A stretch of DNA of 64,000 nt, from positions 62,001 through 126,000 of the forward strand of contig CAMLMV010000010.1 in the NCBI GenBank assembly GCA_946481275.1, in the 5' to 3' direction. Below are positions 1 through 11,861 of the stretch, piece after piece. The stretch's first letter is position 1. Each line of letters opens with the position of its first letter. The notes under the pieces were generated by a model. That model was not told the origin of the DNA. It made no database searches and worked only from the letters and a program-made list of their open reading frames with translations. The stretch is from an uncultured Massilia sp. Its GTDB lineage: Bacteria; Pseudomonadota; Gammaproteobacteria; Burkholderiales; Burkholderiaceae. A program made the position numbers and the translations under genes.

Positions 1-334
1 GGTCGTCCACGGCGATCGGTGCGGCAACAGGTTGACTGCCCTGGGCGTCGTGCAACGCGCGCGCCAGCGCCTGGGCAATGGCGTCGGCGGGGTCCGCCAC
101 GTGGTGTTCGGCGATGATCCGGTCGCCGTCGTCCTCGACGAAGATCCCGACGCCTGCGAGGCCAGCCTTGCTCGGCGTCAACACCGAGAAACCCGGCTTC
201 GCCCGCACGGTGACCGCCACAGTCTGGTTGCGTACGGCCGCGAGGCCGGCAGTATCGAGCGGACGGGGTGCCGGCATCGACGCACAGCCGGCCAGCAACG
301 TCAGGAAACAGGCAGAAATGACAAGGATGCGCAT
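1..334 (-). CDS. Putative lipoprotein, N-terminal part (runs off the window)
   Basis: This gene enters from the left edge and only its first 111 codons are present. The ATG is at 334 on the minus strand, 5 bases after a GGAG ribosome binding site. The first 17 residues form a lipoprotein signal peptide with lipobox LAGC, giving a predicted lipidated Cys17. The mature part is Ala/Val-rich with no motif I recognise. The plus-strand frames here are shadows of this gene. It is expected to sit on the periplasmic face of a membrane; its function is unknown. It is transcribed away from the yffB-dapE operon, so 335-498 is a divergent promoter region. Confidence 0.7.
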   Translation of the reverse strand, partial: MRILVISACFLTLLAGCASMPAPRPLDTAGLAAVRNQTVAVTVRAKPGFSVLTPSKAGLAGVGIFVEDDGDRIIAEHHVADPADAIAQALARALHDAQGSQPVAAPIAVDD

Positions 335-365
335 GGGATCTCCGGGTATGTACTCACGTTGTTAA

Positions 366-2009
<1,644 letters not shown>

Positions 2010-2024
2010 CGACGAGACCTGGCC

Positions 2025-2912
2025 ATGACCACGACCCAATTCTGCACGCCGCGCGACCTGCTGCGCTACGCCGTAACCCGTTTCAACGGCGCCAAGCTGT
2101 TCTTCGGCCACGGCAGCGCCGAAGCGTTCGACGAGGCCGCCTACCTGATCCTGCACACCCTGAAGCTGCCGCTGGACAAGCTCGAGCCCTTCCTCGACGC
2201 CCGCCTGCTGCCGGAAGAAATCCTGCAGGTGATGGCCGTCATCGAGCGCCGCGTCAACGAGCGCGTGCCGGCCGCCTACATCACGAATGAAGCGTGGCTG
2301 GGCAGCTACAACTTCTACGTCGACGAACGCGTCCTCGTGCCGCGCTCGTTCATCGCCGAGCTGATCCCGAATTTCTTCAGCCCGTGGGTGGCTGATCCGG
2401 AAGGCGTCGAGAACGTGCTCGAACTGTGCACCGGCTCCGGCTGCCTCGCGATCATGCTGGCGGACGCGTTCCAGAACGCGGTCGTCGACGCCGTCGACAT
2501 CTCGAAGGATGCGCTGGCCGTGGCCGAGCGCAACATCCGCGACTACAAGCTGGAAGGCCGCGTGAACCCGATCGAGTCCGACCTGTACCAGCACGTGCCG
2601 TTCAAGAAGTACGACCTGATCGTGACGAACCCGCCATACGTGAACAGCGATTCGATGGGCAAGCTGCCGCCGGAGTACCTGCGCGAGCCGCAGATCGCCC
2701 TCGCGGGCGGCGAGGACGGCATGGACCTCGTGCGCAAGATCGTCGACGGCGCGGCCGAGCGTCTGAGCCCGGAAGGCGTGCTGATCGTCGAGATCGGCAA
2801 CGAGCGCGAGTACGCGGAAGCGGCGTTCGGCCACCTGGGCCTCACGTGGCTGACCACGAGCCAGGGCGATGATGCGGTGTTCCTGCTGACGGCGGAGCAG
2901 CTCGCGCAATAA
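2025..2912 (+). CDS. prmB: Ribosomal protein L3 glutamine methyltransferase PrmB
   Basis: An S-adenosylmethionine-dependent N5-glutamine methyltransferase that modifies ribosomal protein L3 during 50S assembly. In its 295 residues the SAM-binding motif I is LELCTGSGC (132-140) and the catalytic NPPY is at 202-205. The N-terminal helical domain matches PrmB better than PrmC, which acts on release factors. It sits between dapE and yheS with very short gaps and is probably in the same transcript. Confidence 0.93.
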   Translation: MTTTQFCTPRDLLRYAVTRFNGAKLFFGHGSAEAFDEAAYLILHTLKLPLDKLEPFLDARLLPEEILQVMAVIERRVNERVPAAYITNEAWLGSYNFYVDERVLVPRSFIAELIPNFFSPWVADPEGVENVLELCTGSGCLAIMLADAFQNAVVDAVDISKDALAVAERNIRDYKLEGRVNPIESDLYQHVPFKKYDLIVTNPPYVNSDSMGKLPPEYLREPQIALAGGEDGMDLVRKIVDGAAERLSPEGVLIVEIGNEREYAEAAFGHLGLTWLTTSQGDDAVFLLTAEQLAQ

Positions 2913-2913
2913 T

Positions 2914-4877
<1,964 letters not shown>

Positions 4878-4881
<4 letters not shown>

Positions 4882-5348
4882 GCGACCTGCCGTGCGCCGT
4901 CCTTGTTCGGCCGGCGCACGGACATCAGCCGGTCGATATCGACGAGAATCAGCCGCCGCGACCCCGTCTGCCCCAGCCCGATCAGGTAATCGACCTGCGC
5001 CTGGTCCGCGCCGGGCACGGGCGACACCTGATCGGGCGCCAGCGAGACGACGCCCGTCACGCCATCCACCACCATCCCCATCGTGCAGGTCGACAGCCTG
5101 AGGATGATCACGTCCGTCATCGGGCCGGGCGCGTCCGGCGACGTGCCGCAGGCGGCGCGCATGTCGACGAGCGGCATGATCACGCCGCGCGAGACGGCCA
5201 CGCCGCCGACGAGCTCGCCGTCCGATGTGAAGCGCTCGAGTGCCTTGAGTACCCTGAGTTCCTGCACCTTGGCGACGTCGAGCCCGTACTCGAGGCCGCC
5301 GAGGGTGAAACTCAGGAATTGGGTGGTGGTCGTCGTAGTCATGTGCAT
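4878..5348 (-). CDS. CheW-like chemotaxis/signal scaffold protein
   Basis: A single CheW domain of 156 residues. Features seen are the QFLSFTLGGLEYGLDVAKVQE opening strand pair, the RGVIMPLVDMR segment and the closing DVDRL-like IDRLM helix. CheW proteins couple chemoreceptors to the CheA kinase. The chosen ATG at 5348 lies 8 bases after AGGAAAGG; an in-frame start further upstream has no such site. There is no cheA, receptor or flagellar gene nearby, so this is an orphan scaffold. It diverges from an HDOD-domain gene and shares with it a 22-bp palindrome. Its stop overlaps that of yheS. Confidence 0.85.
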
Positions 5349-5397
5349 GGCGGATCCTTTCCTCAAGATCGCCATGCTAAAGCGATGACGATCGGAA

Positions 5398-5419
5398 ATT
5401 GTTGAGTACAGTCAACAAT
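5398..5419. promoter_or_regulatory. 22-bp palindrome between the CheW-like and HDOD genes
   Basis: ATTGTTGA at 5398-5405 and TCAACAAT at 5412-5419 are perfect 8-bp arms around a 6-base centre. The site is 50 bases upstream of the CheW-like start and 76 upstream of the HDOD start, in the only intergenic space of this divergent pair. Its form fits a dimeric repressor or activator site; the regulator is unknown. Confidence 0.45.
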
Positions 5420-5494
5420 CAATGAGACATTTCCTACCTTGCGCCGGGCGCTTACGCCCGTACAATGTTCGGAATTGACCTAAAGGGGATGACG

Positions 5495-6526
5495 ATGTTC
5501 CGGTGGCTGCATAGCCTGTTTTCCAGCCCGGCCGAGGCGCAGCCGCAGCCGCAGCCGGCCGTCGAGCCTGTTCCTTCCCAGCCGCCTGCTCCCGCGGTGC
5601 CCGCCCCGCAACCGGGCACGGCCCCCGTCTCCTTCGAACAGCTGGAGCGGGTCAATGGCACCTGGAACGCCTGGCTGTTCGACCGTGCCGACGGCGGCCT
5701 GGAGCTTTCCGACGCCGAGACGCGCGTGCTGGAGGCGCTCGCCACCATCGCCGGCTCGCAGCAGTCCGGCGCGGCGCTCGTGCGGCGCATGCCGGGCCTG
5801 GTCCCGCAACTGCTGCAAAGCCTGCGCAGCGAGACGTTTTCCGGCAGCGCGCTGTCGCGCACGATCGCGTCCGATCCCGTGCTGGTGGCGGCCGTCGTCC
5901 GCCTCGCGAACAGCTGCTACCAGGGGACGGGCCAGTCCATCGCGAGCGTCGAACAGGCGGTGATCCTGATCGGCCAGGAAGGCTTGCGCCAGCTGATCAC
6001 GACGGTCGCGTTCCGGCCCATCATCGACGTGCGTTCGGGATTCTATACACGCCGGCTGGCGCCGCACCTGTGGGCGCATTCGGAGCGCTGCGCGATCGCC
6101 GCGCGCCAACTGGCCGGCGCCGGCATCGAGCCGTTCGACGCCTTCCTCGCCGGGCTGCTGCAGAACGTGGGCCTGATCGTCAGCCTGCGCATCATGGACC
6201 AGGAAGCGCAGGATGGCGAGCGCCTCGGCTCGGACGTGTTCCTCGCCCAGCTGGCGCGCGACACGCGCCGCCTGTGCGCGAGCATCGCGCGCGAATGGAA
6301 TTTCCCGGAGACGGTCAGTACGGCGCTGCTGGAACAGGGAGAATTGCGGCGTGGCGTGGTCATGTCGCCGCTGGGGCGTTTGCTCAAGCTGGCGGATTAT
6401 CTCGGGAAGGTGCGGATACTCGTCGAGCAGGGACTGGTCGACGAGGCGGACGAAACTTTGTTTGCAGGGCTCCCGCCCGAAGCGGCGCAATGCTACGCCG
6501 CCCTGGCGGAAGCCCCCGCGGTTTAA
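5495..6526 (+). CDS. HDOD domain signalling protein
   Basis: A 343-residue soluble protein. After the first 20 residues comes a Pro/Gln/Ala-rich linker (about 20-50), then an HDOD domain spanning roughly 110-310, with the SDPVLVAAVVRLANS and LIGQEGLRQLI helices typical of the family. HDOD domains are non-catalytic relatives of HD phosphohydrolases and usually act in signalling. Of three in-frame ATGs (5465, 5489, 5495), only the one at 5495 has a correctly spaced AAGGGG. It diverges from the CheW-like gene. Its TAA overlaps the stop of the convergent M2 peptidase gene. Confidence 0.85.
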   Translation: MFRWLHSLFSSPAEAQPQPQPAVEPVPSQPPAPAVPAPQPGTAPVSFEQLERVNGTWNAWLFDRADGGLELSDAETRVLEALATIAGSQQSGAALVRRMPGLVPQLLQSLRSETFSGSALSRTIASDPVLVAAVVRLANSCYQGTGQSIASVEQAVILIGQEGLRQLITTVAFRPIIDVRSGFYTRRLAPHLWAHSERCAIAARQLAGAGIEPFDAFLAGLLQNVGLIVSLRIMDQEAQDGERLGSDVFLAQLARDTRRLCASIAREWNFPETVSTALLEQGELRRGVVMSPLGRLLKLADYLGKVRILVEQGLVDEADETLFAGLPPEAAQCYAALAEAPAV

Positions 6527-8397
6527 CGCTTCAGCTTCGCGTCTTCAACAGCCAGCTGCTTGTTCTGCTCATCCAGCCAGGTCTTGAGCGGCGCGAAGTA
6601 TTCCAGCATCGCGGTCGCATCCATCTTGTCCGACCCCGTCACGGCCTTCAGCGCTTCCGGCCACGGCTTGCTCGTGCCCATCTCCAGCATCTGCTGGAAC
6701 TTGGCGCCGGCCTTCTGGTTACCGTAGATCGAGCAGCGGTACAGCGGTCCCGTGTCGCCCGCTTCCTTGCACAGCGCGCGGTGGAACTGGAACTGCAGCA
6801 CGTGGGCGAGGAAGTAGCGGGCATACGGCGTGTCGCTCGCGACGTGGAACTTGGCGCCGGCGTCGAAGCCGCCATCCGCGACCGGTGCCGGACGGGATAC
6901 GCCCTGGTACTGCTGCGTCAGCGCCCACCAGGCCTTGTCGTAGTCGGCCGGCTTGACCTGCCCGCCGTAGACCTGCCAGCGCCACTTGTCGACCTTGTAC
7001 GCGAACGGCATGAACGCGATCTTCTGCAGCGCCGTGTACAGCAGCGGGCCGATCTCCTGCTTCGGATCCGGGTCCGTCTTCATCAGCCCGATCTTCTTCA
7101 GGTACGCCGGCGTGATCGACAGCGCGACGGTGTCGCCGATGGCTTCGTGGAAGCCGTCGTTGGCGCCGTTCTTGAACATGGGCGACTGGTTGCTGTACGC
7201 GAGGTCGTAGTACAGGTGGCCCAGCTCGTGGTGGATGACGCGGAAGTCCTCGGCCGTCGGCGTGATGCACATCTTGACGCGCACGTCGTCCTTGCCGTCC
7301 AGGTCCCAGGCGGATGCGTGGCACACGACTTCGCGGTCGCGCGGCTTGGTCAGCAGCGAGCGTTCCCAGAACGTGGCCGGCAGCTTGCGCATGCCCAGCG
7401 ACGTGTAGAAGCCTTCGGCATAGCGCGTCATCTCGACGGCGCTCGTCTTGCGTTCTTCCAGCAGCGCCGTCAGGTCTTCACCCTTTTCGAGACCGGCGGG
7501 CTTCAGGATCGGGTACAGGTTGTCCCAGCTCTGCGCCCACATATTGCCCAGCAGGTGCGCGGGGATCGGGCCGTCGGCCGGCACCGCGTCCGGACCATAG
7601 GCCTGGCGCAGCTTGTAGCGCGTGTACGTATGCAGCGAGTCGTACAGCGGCTTCACCTGCTGCCACAGGCGTTCCATCTCGCCCGCGAAGGCATCCGGCG
7701 CCATGTCGTAACGCGAGCGCCACAGCGCGCCCGTATCGGCATAGCCCATCGCGCGGGCGCCCTTGTTCGACAGCTCGACGTACTTCGCGTAATCCTGCTT
7801 GTACGCGGGCGACTGGGCGTGCCAGCCGAGCCAGACTTCCTTCAGGCGCGCGGGGTCGTGGCTCGTCGCCAGTACCTTTTCCAGCTGGCCCAGCGGCATG
7901 CACTCCGGCTTCGCGGCGTCCGCGGCGGCCGGCGGGCAGTATTTCGCCTTGCCGTACGCGCCGGTCATGCTGGCGGCCAGGCGCGCATACGCGGCCCGGT
8001 CGTCGGCGTTTTCCAGCATCAGCGACTGCTGCATCAGCATCAGCTTGCGGGCGCTCGCTTCCGAGACCTTCAGGCCGTTGTAGCGGCGCGCCTTGAGGGC
8101 GATGTCGCCGCTCACGGTCAGGTATTGTTCGTTGGCCTGCGCGGTCAGCGTCTCGGTGTCGAGCGTGATGAAGTTCTCGGCCACCCACTCGGCGCGGCCG
8201 GCGTCGAGGCCCAGCTGGTCGAGCTTCTTTTCGGATTCGGCGACGAAGCGCTCGGCTTCGGCGACGGTCGGCTTGCCTTTGCTGTTGGCTGCCTTGGTTG
8301 CGGCATGGGCCGGAGCGGTGAATAACGCGCCGGCGCACATCGCGGCGACCAGCGCGCCGATCGGGCGGCGCTGGAGGATGGGACGCATGGTGTTCAA
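6523..8397 (-). CDS. Exported M2-family zinc peptidyl-dipeptidase (ACE-like)
   Basis: A 624-residue homologue of angiotensin-converting enzyme, a metallopeptidase that removes C-terminal dipeptides. The N-terminus has a Sec signal peptide ending near AHA. The zinc site is HHELGH around residue 388, and the third ligand Glu is in GFHEAIGD about 25 residues later, as in M2 enzymes. The periplasm or outside is the expected location. The start is probably TTG at 8397, 5 bases after AGGGG; the ATG at 8388 is the alternative. With the S46 peptidase at 38-40 kb, this fits a peptide-scavenging organism. Confidence 0.92.
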   Translation of the reverse strand: MNTMRPILQRRPIGALVAAMCAGALFTAPAHAATKAANSKGKPTVAEAERFVAESEKKLDQLGLDAGRAEWVAENFITLDTETLTAQANEQYLTVSGDIALKARRYNGLKVSEASARKLMLMQQSLMLENADDRAAYARLAASMTGAYGKAKYCPPAAADAAKPECMPLGQLEKVLATSHDPARLKEVWLGWHAQSPAYKQDYAKYVELSNKGARAMGYADTGALWRSRYDMAPDAFAGEMERLWQQVKPLYDSLHTYTRYKLRQAYGPDAVPADGPIPAHLLGNMWAQSWDNLYPILKPAGLEKGEDLTALLEERKTSAVEMTRYAEGFYTSLGMRKLPATFWERSLLTKPRDREVVCHASAWDLDGKDDVRVKMCITPTAEDFRVIHHELGHLYYDLAYSNQSPMFKNGANDGFHEAIGDTVALSITPAYLKKIGLMKTDPDPKQEIGPLLYTALQKIAFMPFAYKVDKWRWQVYGGQVKPADYDKAWWALTQQYQGVSRPAPVADGGFDAGAKFHVASDTPYARYFLAHVLQFQFHRALCKEAGDTGPLYRCSIYGNQKAGAKFQQMLEMGTSKPWPEALKAVTGSDKMDATAMLEYFAPLKTWLDEQNKQLAVEDAKLKR

Positions 8398-8463
8398 GGT
8401 TTCCCCTCTGTCGGATTGGAGTCGTTATTGGTATGGCCTCGCGGCCACCGCCAAGTATAAACT

Positions 8464-10347
8464 TTACGCCGACGGGACGGTATCGCTGGACCACGCGACG
8501 CTGCCCGCGCCGCCCATGAACAGCAGTTCGCCGGCCTGCGGCCCGCGCAGGCGGGTGCGGATCTCGCGCGGCGGCCAGCGGTGTGGCGGTTCGCCCGCGG
8601 GACTGTAGCCGAGGATGCGCACCTGCGTCTCGCCCTGCACCGAGGCGATCGCCACGCTGGAGATGATGGCGGCGTCGCCGCGCTGCGCCTCCAGGTTCGC
8701 GAGCATGCCCGCGCCCGCCTGCTGCTCCGCTTCCGCCGCCTTGATTTTCGCGGAGACGTCGCCGATCGCCTTCAGCGCGGGCGCCACGTCCTGCGCCATC
8801 TTCTGGAACTGGCGCGCCTGCTCGGGCGTCAGGTTGACCTCGCCCTTGCGCACGCGCGCGGCCAGCATCAGGTAGCGGCGCACGTCCGGCTTGCCCGTCA
8901 GCGCATCCTGCGCGGCCTTCAGTTGCGCGGCCAGCGTGGCGAACTGCGCGACGCGCTGCGTCACCGCCGCGATCACCTCGTCGACCTGCTGGCCTTGCGC
9001 GCACAGCACGGCCACGAGCATCTCGCTCTGCTTGCGCGGCACGGTGCACTCCACCGCCACGCGCCGGCCCGCGAGCGCGCAGCCCTCGGCCACGTTCACG
9101 ACGACTTCGTCGCCGATGATCTCGCAGTTGACGGCGTGATTCACCTCGACCCGCGTGCCCGCGATGACGCAGTTCTCCGCGCGCTCGACGACGATCCTGC
9201 CGTCTTCCGCGGCCAGCAGCGAGGCCGATGCGACGCCGCGCACGTGGATGTCGCCGCGCGCATTGCGGGCGCTGCCGCCCACGAGGTTCGCGCGCACATC
9301 GACCGTGCCGCCGCGCGAGACGAGGCTGCCGTACACGTCGCCGTGCACGGTGATGCTGTCGGCCTCGATCACGCGCTTTTCCTGGACTTCGCCGAATTCC
9401 TCGTAGTCGCCCGTCAGGCTCAGGTTGCCGGTCGTCTTGGCGCTGACGCCGTCGCGGCTGACGACCTTGTCCTCGACCGAGATCCGGCTCGTCTTCGGAT
9501 CGACCATCAGGAACCCGGCCGCGCTGGACACGAGGAATTCGCCATCCGGCGCACGCTCGACCTTCGTACCGGTGCCCGCATACGCCGGCAAATCGAGGTC
9601 GCGCCCCGCCTCGGGCGGCAGCGGCGTGCCGGACATCTCGAAGCCCATCGTCCCCGCCGTCGCCGGGACTTTCTTGAGCAGGCGTACGCCGGCCTGGATC
9701 TGCGGGAAGCGGTTCTGGAAGCTGTTCAGGTCGAGGCGGCCGTTGCCCAATTCGAGCGGCGCGTCGCTGCGGTGGAGGTCGTCCGACACTTCGACGATGT
9801 GCGCGTCCTCGCCCGGTACCGGATCGAGCTGGCGCGCGACCGTGACGCGGTCGGCCCTGGTGGATTCCATCGCGGCGCGGATGGCTGGCAGGTCGAGGCC
9901 GAAGCGGATGCCCTTGATCCACGCGTCGGCGATGAATTCGTCGGGGTCGAGGCGGGTCTGGAAGCCCTCGGCGTCGGGGTCGAGGGGGTCGGGCAGCCAG
10001 ACGGGTTCGAAGTAGTATTCCGCATAGCCGCGCCCGATCTTGACGGCGCGGTAGAGCGCGCGGCGCGCCGGGTCGAAGGTCTCGATGTCGGCCGCGAAGC
10101 GCACGACCGTCGTGCCGTCCGGTCCGCGCGGCAGCTCGGGACCGTGGCCGAACAGCGCCTTCATCAGCACGGCGTAGTCGATGCCGGTGAAGTAGTTCCC
10201 GGCGCGGTAGACGTTGTCGATGGCGGCCACCAGCGTGGTGCCGAGCACGGAGGGATCGGCATACACGCCGTCGTCGCGTTTGGCGATGCAATGCTCTGGA
10301 CCGGTCGCGGCGATACGAATCGCCGTGGCGGAAAGGTCTGTGGTCAC
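8464..10347 (-). CDS. FapA/DUF342 domain protein
   Basis: A 627-residue protein of the DUF342 (flagellar assembly protein A) family. The centre, about residues 240-450, is a repetitive beta-helix with many short Gly/Val/Asp turns such as ITVHGDVYGSLVSRGGTVDV. A coiled-coil-like stretch rich in Ala, Gln and Lys follows (about 460-570). No signal peptide or membrane segment is seen. The GTG start at 10347 lies 6 bases after GGAG. The family occurs in flagellar, polar and polysaccharide contexts, and its biochemical role is not settled. No flagellar gene is in the window. Confidence 0.82.
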   Translation of the reverse strand: MTTDLSATAIRIAATGPEHCIAKRDDGVYADPSVLGTTLVAAIDNVYRAGNYFTGIDYAVLMKALFGHGPELPRGPDGTTVVRFAADIETFDPARRALYRAVKIGRGYAEYYFEPVWLPDPLDPDAEGFQTRLDPDEFIADAWIKGIRFGLDLPAIRAAMESTRADRVTVARQLDPVPGEDAHIVEVSDDLHRSDAPLELGNGRLDLNSFQNRFPQIQAGVRLLKKVPATAGTMGFEMSGTPLPPEAGRDLDLPAYAGTGTKVERAPDGEFLVSSAAGFLMVDPKTSRISVEDKVVSRDGVSAKTTGNLSLTGDYEEFGEVQEKRVIEADSITVHGDVYGSLVSRGGTVDVRANLVGGSARNARGDIHVRGVASASLLAAEDGRIVVERAENCVIAGTRVEVNHAVNCEIIGDEVVVNVAEGCALAGRRVAVECTVPRKQSEMLVAVLCAQGQQVDEVIAAVTQRVAQFATLAAQLKAAQDALTGKPDVRRYLMLAARVRKGEVNLTPEQARQFQKMAQDVAPALKAIGDVSAKIKAAEAEQQAGAGMLANLEAQRGDAAIISSVAIASVQGETQVRILGYSPAGEPPHRWPPREIRTRLRGPQAGELLFMGGAGSVAWSSDTVPSA

Positions 10348-10464
10348 GATACGCTCCGTGCGGTTGATGCCGCGGCATGGGCTGGGCCGCGGCAGAATCC
10401 GGCTAGCGTATCATGTTGTCACTTGAAAATAAACATCAAGCAACTAAGTTGGCGTAGAGAAATT

Positions 10465-10848
10465 TCAGCGACGCTGCGGGTACAGGTCCATGCCCGCTTC
10501 GTTGATCTGGCGGCGCAGGTCGCGCCGTTCGTCCGGCGTCATGCGGCTGGGGCGGCGCGAGTCGTGCTGCTGCTCGCGCTGTTCCTGCTGCTGGGCCCGG
10601 CGCTGTTCCTCGTAGGCGCGCATGTCGTCGCGCTGGTCGCGGTCCCGCGGGGGGAGGCGGAAGCGCGAGAACTGCGACTGCGATTGCGATTGCAAGTCAC
10701 CCCGGCCGCCCTGGTCGTCCCGCCGGTCGCCGTTTTGCTGGGCAAACGCGCCGCCGGCTCCCAGCACCAGGGCGCACGCCAGCACAGCGCGGCGGGCCAG
10801 GCGGCCGGCCTTTTTCGCTGCGTGGTGGTGTGTGAACGCACTGTTCAT
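10465..10848 (-). CDS. Small exported Arg/Gln/Asp-rich protein
   Basis: A 127-residue protein with a signal peptide ending at AFAQ, followed by a very polar mature region rich in Arg, Asp and Gln. A coding hexanucleotide repeat near 10668-10695 gives an alternating Gln-Ser run. The ATG at 10848 follows GAGG by 6 bases; an upstream in-frame start at 11022 is rejected because the added 58 residues precede the signal peptide. The C-terminus (TPDERRDLRRQINEAG) is an amphipathic helix. I do not recognise a family. Confidence 0.7.
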   Translation of the reverse strand: MNSAFTHHHAAKKAGRLARRAVLACALVLGAGGAFAQQNGDRRDDQGGRGDLQSQSQSQFSRFRLPPRDRDQRDDMRAYEEQRRAQQQEQREQQHDSRRPSRMTPDERRDLRRQINEAGMDLYPQRR

Positions 10849-11067
10849 GGTGTTCCTCATTCGCGTTGCCGTGTCAGGAGTAAGCTGTGGTTTTGAGCTG
10901 TGGTGTAAGCTGCGATTCGATGAGGCCAGTGTATGAGGAATCGACTCCGGGCATAAGGCGAATTGGGTAAAGTTTGTAACACAATGTAATGGCTCAACGA
11001 TACCCCCTTGGCGCCGAGCCATAAGACGTTACCATAGCGACATTAATCTGACAAATCCGATCGAACG

Positions 11068-11832
11068 ATGAATGCAACGAGCTCGAATACCGGCACGCCC
11101 GGCGCGAATGGCGGCCACTCCGCCCGGATCATGGTCGTCGACGACGACGTGCGCCTGCGCGACCTGCTGCGCCGCTACCTGACCGAACAGGGCTTCCAGG
11201 TCGTGACGGCCGAAAGCGCGCCCGCGATGAACAAGCTGTGGCTGCGCGAGCGCTACGACCTTCTCGTGCTGGACCTGATGCTGCCCGGCGAGGACGGCCT
11301 GTCGATCTGCCGCCGCCTGCGCGGCGCCGGCGACCAGACCCCGATCATCATGCTGACCGCGAAAGGCGAGGATGTCGACCGCATCGTCGGCCTCGAGATG
11401 GGCGCGGACGACTACCTGCCGAAGCCCTTCAACCCGCGCGAACTGGTGGCCCGCATCAACGCGGTCCTGCGCCGCAAGGGCCCGGACGAGATCCCGGGCG
11501 CACCGAGCGAGACGCCCCAGACCTTCGAGTTCGGCGACTTCGTGCTGGACCTCGGCACGCGCACGCTCAAGAAGAACGGCGAGACCGTACCGCTGACGAC
11601 GGGCGAATTCTCGGTGCTGAAAGTGTTCGCGCGCCATGCGCGCCAGCCGCTGTCGCGCGAAAAGCTGATGGAACTGGCGCGCGGCCGCGAGTACGAGGTG
11701 TTCGACCGCTCGCTCGACGTGCAGATCTCGCGCCTGCGCAAGCTGATCGAGCCGGACCCGTCGAGCCCGTTGTACATCCAGACCGTGTGGGGCCTGGGCT
11801 ACGTATTCATTCCTGAAGGCCAGCCGCGCTAG
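11068..11832 (+). CDS. ompR: Response regulator OmpR
   Basis: A 254-residue response regulator with an N-terminal receiver and a C-terminal winged helix. The receiver has an acidic pocket in VVDDD (24-27), phospho-acceptor Asp69 in LVLDLMLPGEDG and Lys in PKPFNPRE. The DNA-binding domain ends with DVQISRLRKLIEPDP and VWGLGYVFIP, close to E. coli OmpR. It starts with about 18 extra polar residues compared with the enteric protein. It is immediately upstream of an EnvZ-like kinase, so the pair is expected to control envelope or osmotic functions. Confidence 0.93.
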   Translation: MNATSSNTGTPGANGGHSARIMVVDDDVRLRDLLRRYLTEQGFQVVTAESAPAMNKLWLRERYDLLVLDLMLPGEDGLSICRRLRGAGDQTPIIMLTAKGEDVDRIVGLEMGADDYLPKPFNPRELVARINAVLRRKGPDEIPGAPSETPQTFEFGDFVLDLGTRTLKKNGETVPLTTGEFSVLKVFARHARQPLSREKLMELARGREYEVFDRSLDVQISRLRKLIEPDPSSPLYIQTVWGLGYVFIPEGQPR

Positions 11833-11861
11833 TGTTCGCATCAACGTCGAAGGAACAGGCC

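Noticed and set aside
5535..5562. CAG/CCG-type microrepeat in the HDOD gene
   Set aside because: It encodes the Pro-Gln linker and has no sign of being a separate element.
7478..10378. A 966-codon minus-strand frame spanning the M2 peptidase and FapA genes
   Set aside because: It is the wrong phase of both genes and is dominated by Arg and Ala without domains.
10668..10695. Tandem hexanucleotide repeat as a possible phase-variation tract
   Set aside because: It is short, in coding sequence and a multiple of three, so length change would only add Gln-Ser units and not switch the gene off.
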